Origin: Nymphaea colorata
Taxonomy: Eukaryota > Streptophyta > Magnoliopsida > Nymphaeales > Nymphaeaceae
Assembly (NCBI RefSeq): GCF_008831285.2
Contig: NC_045147.1
Coordinates: 22,096,981 to 22,160,980, forward strand
Direction of reading: 5' to 3'
DNA: 64,000 bases
Part shown: positions 54,701 to 64,000 of the stretch, in pieces
How positions within the stretch are numbered: the first letter of the stretch is position 1
Layout of the letters: the number at the start of each line of letters is the position of its first letter
Translations under genes and position numbers: made by a program
Notes under the pieces: model-generated
Told to the model about the DNA's origin: nothing
What the model saw: only the letters and a program-made list of their open reading frames with translations
Databases searched by the model: none

Positions 54701-56309
54701 ATATGGGGGTGCTCGGATCTTATGTTTCGTAAAGGCAGATGTCTCTCTCTCTTATATACGCAACGTGCCTTTCAAATGTCGATTCGTATTGTTGGATTCA
54801 GCCTTGCATTCGACAATACAATAAAATTCATTTTTTGAAATTTAAAAATGCATGACACAAGCCGATACGTGCACGTCGATGCATGTCAGTTGGTATGGCT
54901 CGTTGTTTTTGGGCTTTTATATGAAAGGGAAGCAGATATATTTACGACAGGGGTTGGTGCACTCTTAGAGCCTGAAAGGGCATGTTTGGTTCAAGATCTG
55001 ACGGGAACATGGATTTCATGATCTTAGTCATGCTTTTATGAAGATCCCAGAACAATGAAATCATGTTTTATTGATTTCAAGAGTTGCCCACCCAACCTAC
55101 CCTTGATAACTGGCAAGAATTGATACTGCCACTAATGTTGACAATACATAGTCGTTTTGAGCTGGAAGAAGAGCTGGCAGGTCTACATTAAAGGCGCCTG
55201 TTGAGACAGGAGGTCCATTCATCTTTGTTTTGTGGTGGGCCTAATGGATTTGCTCCACAAAACTACTTGGCCCCATCTTGTCCTTGTAAGGTATCATTAA
55301 ATTGGGAGTATCTGGACCCATGCCAAAAGTATTGAATCTCTAAGTATGGAGATAAGAATTATGGATTGAGTGGACTAGACACTGAGCAAAGGTGTATGAG
55401 GATATAATTTTTGCTTTCATATCCAACAATATCATAATGATACTGCGAGGGTATTTGGAATATTGTGATAGTGTTTTATGAATATGTTTCAAAGATTAAA
55501 ACATATTCATCAAACATTGAGATTAAGTGTTCCATGAATCTTCTTCGTCTTTCAAACAAATTCATGAAATACTAACCGGATGCCAGAACTGCCAGCAACA
55601 CTTCAGCTTTAAGACAGGGTGTCAATTTACGTGTTTGGTCATCTTACATCACATGCCTGGTATTTACATTACGTGTTTGGTCATCTTAAATCACATGTCT
55701 CACATACTATTATATATGTATTGGTGTATTATTATTGTATTCCATGGGCTCGCATTGGAGGCTGCAGACTAGGACCCCTGACAACTCACGACAACCATTT
55801 GCTTCTCGTATTCATAAATTCATAATGAACATGAGAGCCCGGAAGGGCAAGAATCCGTCGTATCAAAGTTCATTATCAAATTATAAAAAAAAAACAGTGT
55901 CCAAATATAGTTTTGTTAGTAGAATTTGGTAAGGCTGAGTACCACCAGAATCTGTCCACGTTCAAACCTTGAATCCAAATTTAGATGGCGCTCACATCAC
56001 ATGGGGAAAGAAAAGGCAAATAGGAAAGTAGCCACCGAGGAGATGGCGCTGGCTTCTTCACCAAACGCCAAACCAGAAGTACGTGGAAGAAGATGGTAGC
56101 AATAATGGCAAGGGAAAGAGAGGGAGGATAATTTCCACTCCACTCTGTGAAAGTGGTCTGAAAGTGTTCAGTACAATCCTTTTGAATATCTTTCTTGGCA
56201 TCATTTTGCTTCTGAATCTGACAAACATTACAGCGTTCAATTTCCACTTGGAACTTTTTCCTGGGCAGCATACTGCCGAAATTGTCTTAACACATCCAAT
56301 CCAATAATT

Positions 56310-56402
<93 letters not shown>
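56310..56402. repeat. Compound (CT)n(AT)n microsatellite
   Basis: About 13 CT units run directly into about 33 AT units. It creates spurious Tyr-Ile open frames on the minus strand. Confidence 0.97.
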
Positions 56403-56405
<3 letters not shown>

Positions 56406-58780
56406 CTCTCCCCATTGCCGACAAATGGAGTAGATTGAATATGATGGTAGCGTACCAATTGTTCTCAACATTGACGACTGTCGCGGTTAGCAGATTCACC
56501 ACCCCTGCTGGGGCTTCATTTGAGCTCTGACATTGACATTTTTTTTACAGCCTCAATAGCATAGCGTGTCCTCCTTCTCAAACGCCGTCCCATCGTTTTG
56601 CTTTCATTACTACCTGCACTCTCAGTTATTAATTAATGAGAGCTAATGCGGCTTGTGTTTGAGTAGGAAACCGCCGCAAGCATGATATTTACTCTCACCC
56701 TAGCTTTGTGGCAGCCACTTTTACGATGTCTAATCGCACCTGAATTCCATTAAGGGCAGGGGGCATTCTTCACCCCATGGAACACGGCACAAGTCATTCG
56801 GATATAATTTATCCTAAATAGATAACGCTTCCCTTTTTTTCACTGCAGAAGTTTTATACCGAGGGGGCACCCTGAATAATTTATCCAGTCCAAAAATAGC
56901 AAAAGCAACTTATTTTGCGGTCCTTTGGTCTCATCAAACATGGTGAGTCCAGACAGGACTGTATTGGGTTTAGTGAAGGGGAAAAATTTGTCATAAAGAT
57001 TAGAGACACAATTTATTGTTTTATGAATCGGGTTTTAATCCTAACATTGATTGGTTGAATAATGAGTTGATTGAAATAGTCCCCAACTGCTGCTTTTGAT
57101 TAAATCGTGTACTCTTCCTGCTTATTTCAGGTGATGAATGTGAAGTAGAAAGCCCCGTGGTTGTCCTTCTTCTTCGTGAAAAGAATAGGGGAAGCACATG
57201 CATGTGATTGCATCAAACAGCTGATCTTTTTTCTTTTCCTTTCTTATGTTGTATCATTGATGTGACAACTAATTAGTGAATGGTCTTCAATGGAAAGGCC
57301 CTCAGCTGCATTAAAGTAGCAACAAGAAGATCACTGACAGCCTCACATCCACTCTCTGCTTTGCTTTGCCTTTTTTTTTTCTTGCATAAAGAGAAAAACA
57401 TTTTCATTTGTTGGATCTTTAACCTCGAAAGGTTGGCCATCATTGACACATGACTGAGTTTTTCTGCGAATTGCCTTTTTTTAGAGATCAGATTACTTTT
57501 CAACTAAATTGGAAGCGAATGGAAATTAAATCCGGTGTTGGTAATTAAGGAGAAAATTTTACCTCTCTTTGAAAATGAAAAGGTCATGAGGAAATCCGTT
57601 TGGAGACTGCTGAAACGCGACCGAGTTCACGAACTTGGTCGTTCTCAGCTGCCGACACCACTCACCAGCTCTGCGACTTGTCAAATCAAGGGTATTTTCG
57701 TCATTCAGGTCCCACGGCAGAGTGCGCCATGACCCCGAGCTTCTCAATTCCCCGTTTTAAGGAGGCGCTGAAAGGCCCTCCGCGTCAACCGGTTTACCGA
57801 AAATGTACACATCATTCCTGTTAAGGACAAGAATGACTACTCGAACCTTTGAAGGCTGCGGAGCGGGCGGTTAACACGTGACGCGCGGCAAACAGGGAAG
57901 CCGCGTTTGGCAATTAAACTGAACACCCAGGACGCTTCCGGTCAATTGAGGAAAGGTAGGGAAAGTTTGTTTGTTCCTGGGGATATCCTCGAAAGCGGTT
58001 CCTCGGCGCAGGGGCGTATCAGTAATCAGTGACTTGTTCTTTTCGGTTCGTAATTCGAAATGTTTTCCGCCCCCGGAAAGAGAGACGTTAGTGATGAAAT
58101 GATTGTTATACCCCTAACTTTGCCGACAAGTACGAATGACTTCGGTGCGCTGCGGGTCTTCTACCGGAATGTTAGCTTAAAGAAATGACAAAAATACCCT
58201 TTGAAAGGGTTTTTGCGAAGGTTGGTAAAATGGATCGGACGTCGAATCCAAATGATTTTATGCATCCGGATGCTTGGTTTTTCACAATTGTTCACACTTA
58301 CACACACAACCCGATGTATTGAGATTACATTGGATTCTACGTTGTATTTTTTGAGAGACTGGATGGCCAAAAGATTTCAGTTCCTCTCCAATTCACATAT
58401 GGCAGTGCATAAAAATTCTAAGTTGACTTTTTGGTCTCAGCAATTTAATTCTTGAATTTAAGATCAGTTCCTTGATATAAATTTGCTTGGATCTTTGTCG
58501 ATCCAGCCATCGAAAGAATGTCCCGTCATAACGAAAAGTTTTAAATTCACCTGCCAAATAAATTCCTATAGATAGTGATCCTGGATCGGACTCACACCGG
58601 ATTCGTTTTTTCATCTGAGGTTTTGTGGACCTTCGGTTGAGAGGGGCAAGGTAGTCATTTGAAGGGCTCGTCGCCACCAACTGCAGGGTAGTCTTTTTCG
58701 ATATTCGCGGAGAAACTTGGGACCTCTTGGTAAATATGCATCACGGTTGAGAAAAAAGGGGAAAATGGAAATCATTAATT

Positions 58781-58906
58781 TTTTTCGTGCTGTGCCCCCG
58801 CTGCATCACATTAATTGCCAGAAAACAACCTCGCCCGCAAAAATTCCTTCCCCCATCAAGTAACCACGCTCCCTTTCTCTCTCACTGGCATTTTGCAGTT
58901 TGCACT

Positions 58907-58963
<57 letters not shown>

Positions 58964-60107
58964 TTGTTGAAGAAGGTGAAGTATGTGGGTCAACCTTTGT
59001 CTCTGCATTTTCGTTGTTTTTGGTATTTTACTCTGTTCAGAGATCTTCTTCCGCAGCTCAAGTCCTGACTTTCTGTGCTCTTTTCAGCTGTGAAGGTTGA
59101 AGATGTGAGGTTTTCTTTCCTTTTTGTGGGAAGGGGGGGAATTGCGTGACAAGAACCCTAGATTTGCTGCTTTTGGTGGCTGCTTCTAGTGTTCTTTGTA
59201 CGAAGATTTTTGGCCGTGAAACGGACGATTTGTTCAAGGTTGTAGCTTGGATCTTTTTTTTTTCTTTTGAAATCTTGGCTAGAATTCTGGCTCTTTTCTG
59301 AAGCACCATTTGTGGATTTTTGTTTAGGCGGAGAAGGAAGAAACTCAGGGCCTTGTTTTGAACGTTGGCGGTGCTGGATTCCAGGTCCTGAGGGGAATGT
59401 AGTTGGTTCTCTTTGAATTTTGGTTGTTTAGAAGATCGGTTTTTCCGCTTCGGAGCAAATGCTGAATCTGCTCTTGAATTTATTCTTTCGAACTGATCGG
59501 CCAAGATCGTTGACCTTTTCGCACAATGGAGGTTTTGTACCAATTGGCTTCCTCAGCTCAGGGGATTCTAGATTTCTTTTCTGAAGAATCTTACATGTGC
59601 CTTCCGCCCGAGGAAAGCTTCTGATTAATGGGGGGTAGTTAGAGGGGGTCGTTTCGAGGATTCAGTAGACAGGAAATATCCAGAGCATCTGATTCTTTAC
59701 TTCATGTATTGGTTGGTGGAACTTGGCAGCAAGTTTATGCGCAGAGAATCTTGTGATTTTTTAAATTCCTGCTTGGTGAATTCCATGGTAGTTGCTGGTT
59801 CCCCTTTAAGTTGAGGAATTGAGATGAATTGGTGTGGTCAAACGCTAATGCGGGATCACTTGTTTTTTAGGATGGCCGACATATGAGTACCTAGAGGCTA
59901 GAGCTAAAACTGATGCTTCCTTATAGTTTGCATATATTTGTCAACGCCGGGGCTAAAGCGAGGTCTGAAGAATTCAGCGATGAATTGGACTGTTAGTGTG
60001 CCATGGACTCCACAGAATAGTTCTCACTGCTGGTGATGCAACTGTGGCTTTTTAGCTTTTAGTTTAGAGATCAAGAGGAAGGAGAGGTAATTAACTAGAA
60101 AACGAAA
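58781..60107 (+). other. Probable promoter and long leader of the TRM-like gene
   Basis: A (TC)n tract at 58909-58954 with (AC)5 after it is followed by 1.1 kb without a credible coding frame. Several upstream ATGs and GT/AG borders suggest leader introns, which cannot be placed from sequence alone. Confidence 0.4.
58909..58963. repeat. (TC)n(AC)n microsatellite
   Basis: About 23 TC units followed by five AC units, about 1.15 kb before the TRM-like start codon. CT tracts are frequent near plant transcription starts. Confidence 0.95.
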
Positions 60108-62701
60108 ATGGGAGGCGAGAAAAGAGACAATAAGGGAGCAGGTCCTGGTGGTTTCTTTCAGCTGTTTGATCGAAATGGTAAATCTAGGTGGAAGAAGCTG
60201 TTCTCGAGCAAGTCATCCGCGGCAGGTAATTATCCGGCTTTCATCTTATTACGAAGTGGTGCCTCCATTTATGCATCGCAGATCTGCTGTCTTTCTGCCA
60301 CAAGTTTCCTTCCTTGAGAGTCAATCTTTGTACATTCCCCTGACGCAATAACTTTTTGGCGCTCTATAGATTTCATACTCTTCCACTCACCCATAAATCT
60401 CGATTATTACATTTTTCATCTTCATTGGTTGTTTTGTGCATTTTGTTGGTCTCATTCTTCTTATTCTTCCTTCTGTCTGTTTCAGTAGATGAATCCGAAC
60501 AAGCAAAGCTGGACGGAGAGAAACTGCAGACTACCAATTTTCACATGGTAGGCAGCTGTTTCTTTATTTGTTTTATTTTATTTTATTTTTTGTGTTTGAT
60601 CTTTTTCTTTCTTTTGTATGTGGGGAGCTTCCTTCCGTCAGTTTTTTGTTATGGTGCACTATGGTAATGACTTCATCTTTTAAAAAAATTTTAGATGGAT
60701 GATGAGAAGAGAAGTGAATGCAGTTATCCTTCATCATTATCAGTAGATGAGGAAGGAGTGGGAGTAAAGGCACCCAGTGTGGTCGCTAGGCTTATGGGTT
60801 TGGAATCGTTGCCTTCTGTAGATGTGCCCGAGGCGAGTTCCACCCCTTTTCATGACAGCAGGCTTGTTAATGGTTCCAAGAAGTGCCTAGAATTCGCATC
60901 TCAGTATCAGAACTTACCATCTGTCCGACAGTCTGCCAACTTGGAGATTTTGCCTTGTAAAATTGTTGTTCCAAGGCCGCAAAAGTTGCAGAAGATGTCT
61001 TTTGTTGATAAAAGACCAATTGAGAGGTTTCAGACTGAGCCGTTACCGGGAAAACCAGTTAAGTCTTATTCAGATATCCAACACAGACTTTTGTCACCAA
61101 TAAAGAGTTCTGGATTTGTTTCAGCCAAGAGTGCAGCTCATTTAATGGAGACAGCTGCAAAGATTCTTGAACCTGGACTGCATCCAGCTGCTAGAACTAG
61201 ATCAACACTTGTTGGAACTTCATCAATTTCTTTGAAAGATAGAGGTCGATCAGAGGATATAATATCTAGCTGTAGAATTTCCAGGCCCCTGGAGCTTCCA
61301 AAGAAATTTACTGAGCCTAATGCAGTCAAAGTTTTGAGCGGACAACCCATGAACAAGAGCTGGAATGGTTCTGATGGTAGTTCCAGCTCAAGGACTGCTT
61401 CTGAAGGAAGGACGTCAAAGAATTTATCTTCCTCATCATCTCAGAATAGTGCAGAAAATAATCAGAAGCCATTTTTCTCTTCCACTAAAAGAGAAAAGCA
61501 AGTGTCAACACCACACAGTTTTCTAAACTGTGAGGATAGTAAACCTGCATTTTCTAGTAACCAAGGGAAATCCATCTCGCTTGCTGTCCAAGCAAAAGTT
61601 AACGTGCAGAGGAGGGAAAGTCTGTCTTGTTCATCTTTGGCACGACCAAACAACACCAGAATTAATAGTTTATTGATACATGATGCACAGGATGAACCAG
61701 GATTGAGTAGACAACGCAAAAGCCAGTTAAATCTCCAAAAGAATAAGCAGAAGCAAGCTATTTCTAGTAGTGCAAATGTGCTTCGACAGAATAACCAGAA
61801 ACAGAACAGATTGCCTTCAAAATGTGCAGGTGTAAACCAACATACCAAAAAAGGTATGGCTGGGGGGAATTCTTCTCCAGGGCAGAAGCTTGCAAATCAT
61901 GACCATGTAAGGGATCACATGGCATCCAGAAGGAATCCTTGCAGTCAACCGAAAAAAGGGAATGTTTCTAGAACTGCAGACAAAGGTGTGGATAAAAGCG
62001 ATATTGAGAGTAAAAAGTGCCTCTCAAGAACCAGTGACTTCCCTCGAAAGAAAAGATCAATAGAAGGGAGCTTTTGTTCTGAAAAAAATGGGGTTGTTGG
62101 TACCATCTTTATCGATGAAAGAGATAGAACTCCTCGAGATACCATTTCTGTTACTACTGGCTATACGAGTCAGGTAGAGTGTAACAAGAGAAACCTTTGG
62201 AATGGTGAACAGGCTGTTTCAAGTAGCAGCAAGAGTATGGATGTTGTTTCTTTTACATTCACTTCACCTTTGGCATCCACTGCTGGATCTCGCTCAGCTG
62301 ACCTGGCATCAAATAAGCAAAACATCAAGAAGGGATGCATTATAGATTCCCTTGGTGAAAAGAATGTGTCAAACACAAAAAGTTCAAGGATGTCTGCCCC
62401 AGGTTCCATGAATTTGGGGGGAGAAAGCTTGAGTGTTCTTTTGGAGAAGAAATTGAGAGAATTGACATCTGGGATTCAAATGGCCAGCTCTCTTAAAGCA
62501 ACCAATTCAGGAAATGCAAATACAGTGTCCATACTCCAAGATTTTCTTGCTACTCTGAACTCTGGGGTTCCCATTTCAAAGGAACATGATGCTGAATGTC
62601 TATCCATGCCTCACGACAATGATGTGAACTACAGGTGCATTGATGAAACTGACTGCTCCTCTTCAAGCACTCCAATGGTGAACACAGATCACAAGTTTGA
62701 G
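60108..62701 (+). CDS. TRM6/7/8-like (VARLMGL, DUF3741) protein, 5' part
   Basis: Three coding exons lie in the window: 60108-60225, 60486-60547 and 60695-62701. They give 729 residues, and the third ends at a GTATAC donor. The rest lies beyond the right edge. The N-terminal GGFFQLFDRNGKSRWKKLFS is the family's basic-aromatic motif (residues 14-33). VARLMGLE is at 90-97. A block with HRLLSPIKSSGFVSAKSAAH follows. The remainder is long, Ser/Lys-rich and probably disordered, with LSVLLEKKLRELTSGIQ near the end. Relatives of the TON1-recruiting-motif group act at cortical microtubules and the preprophase band; a C-terminal DUF4378 is expected outside the window. The start is the first ATG giving the family N-terminus. 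Confidence 0.88.
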
Positions 62702-64000
62702 GTATACATATGTCTATATCCATTTCAGTTCCATTGAAGGGACGTAGTGGGCAGAATTAAGCATCTGATTTAGCTAACTGTTTGCCTAATGCAAATATTT
62801 TTTGCACACATATATAACCGTTCTACATGGAGCCTGTGCTTCATGCATCGCATGCCATGGAACTAGTGATGTTTGTCGACCCATTACTCTCAGGTGTTCT
62901 CATCATTGGCCATTTCTCGTTCTTAGTCAAAAGCTGCCATGGGTATTATTGTGATAAGTAAGCTAGAGTATTTGATAGATCCACCAAGGAGGAAAGCTAG
63001 AAGAAGACATCCCTTTATGCCACTGACACATATTATTCTTGCTGAATATGGAACTGGGTTTAATTGAGATGTGGATGAAATATGATTGAACCTCTTTTTT
63101 TGTCTTTTTCCTCGTAATCATGATGAGTCTGGTGGAAAGTTGTGCACCAATCCTGTTAGGCACCATAAAAAAATATGAAGGCAAATGAAATTGCTCGTAT
63201 GACACGGGAATGTTTTTTGTATCACTGGACCAATTATTGCCAGCTATCTGCTTTGAAGTTTGAACCATAAACTTCAGCTCTCTAGGATAGGATCCAGATG
63301 GGTCGCCTCTCACATATATTGCTTCTTCATCTTAGTTGTTTGACCCTGGAGGACCTGCTGCACAATAATCATGTGCACTGCTTTATTCTGAGGGCTTCAT
63401 GTTTTCACAAAAATGTCGAAACACCAAATTTCAGATGTAATGTCCTTGCTATTAAGCCAAAAAGTAATGTACATACTTAGACAGGATACATTTTAAATAA
63501 TATGGTTTCATGTGCTTAAAAAGTACGAGAGCACAACAAGTCACATCCAACTTTACAGGATATATTCCCAAAAGGGAATTCTCAGCCAGCTGGTAGCAAC
63601 AGTAATCTTATTACATTCTTGGGATGTTTTTGTTCTCTCACAGGACTTTGTAAAGTAAAGAGTTCCCTAAATCAATGGTTACAGAAATTTCCATTAATTG
63701 CCATGGAGGTGTGTGTAATAAGGTCTGGGTGAACCGTAGATGGTTTTCCGTCTACCAGTCCCTGACTGACTTAAATCTAGTTTGTCCTTAATTGTTTGAT
63801 GAGTAATCTCTTGGAGCACTATTCAACATATTTGTTCCTTGTTTCTAGTAGCATGAATGCAACTCATAGTTTTCACGCCATTGAGTCCTTGACAACTGGT
63901 GTCTCCATTTGTAGGTTGGTTTGTGATTCTACACTAGATTCACAGATCTCTGTGTAACAAAGTGTTTCTCTCATGGAACTTTGAAATAGTAAAGTGTGAA
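62702..64000. other. Probable intron of the TRM-like gene
   Basis: No continuation exon with family resemblance was seen up to the window edge. Read through the donor at 62702, the frame stops at 62737. I treat this as intron. Confidence 0.5.

Larger units (their letters stand above)
51922..58780. other. Intergenic, repeat-bearing
   Basis: About 6.9 kb. It contains the PUR5 promoter (to about 52300), AT-rich DNA, two sequences like the initiator-Met-tRNA primer site (52991-53000 and 54247-54259), the second TCGA-rich repeat (54490-54700), a compound microsatellite (56310-56402) and a CpG-richer stretch at 57840-58100 with a G-box (CACGTG near 57875). No intact gene was found. Confidence 0.45.

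Noticed and set aside
56058-56471. Minus-strand frames rich in Tyr-Ile and Arg-Glu
   Set aside because: They are produced by the (CT)n(AT)n microsatellite.
58393-59543. Minus-strand frames upstream of the TRM-like gene
   Set aside because: They lie in the promoter and leader of the plus-strand gene and show no protein family features.

Overview
This is nuclear DNA of a flowering plant. The genes have introns with GT-AG borders. The proteins are plant families: a VTI1-type v-SNARE, alkaline ceramidase, a single-finger C2H2 repressor with a QALGGH core, a plant RecQ of the SIM type, DUF761 proteins, plastid-type AIR synthetase and a VARLMGL/TRM-like protein. One gene (18.9-19.6 kb) is strongly GC-rich while the intergenic DNA is AT-rich, which suits a monocot, a magnoliid or an early-diverging angiosperm. 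I cannot name the species.

Layout, left to right. The last exons of an unrecognised plus-strand gene end at 1871. A complete VTI11/VTI12-like SNARE gene (+, 4589-6915, five exons, 220 aa) follows. A complete alkaline ceramidase gene (-, 8842-11589, two exons, 256 aa) comes next, then about 7 kb of gene-poor DNA. A one-exon zinc-finger repressor gene lies at 18879-19568 (+). A RECQSIM-like helicase gene runs from a GA-rich leader near 21.1 kb to at least 30.6 kb (+). From 32.6 to 43.7 kb there is a cluster of four DUF761 genes (-, +, -, -). The last two arose by duplication of a unit of roughly 2 kb. A two-exon gene for an unknown basic 273-aa protein (+, 45181-47415) converges on a complete eight-exon PUR5 gene (-, 48580-51912, 394 aa). 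About 8 kb of repeat-bearing DNA follows, and then the first coding exons of a TRM6/7/8-like gene (+, from 60108) that leaves the window on the right.

The genes do not form a pathway or operon. The functional theme with most content is the DUF761 cluster. A 20-residue hydrophobic N-terminal segment is present once, twice and three times in three neighbouring paralogues, matched by a 60-63 bp DNA repeat.

The other notable points are in the RecQ and PUR5 genes. One RecQ splice donor is a perfect plant donor except that its invariant T reads A. A back-to-back pair of E2F-type sites lies upstream of the RecQ leader, and a single E2F-type site abuts the PUR5 start codon. No tRNA, rRNA or CRISPR was found, and no intact mobile element.
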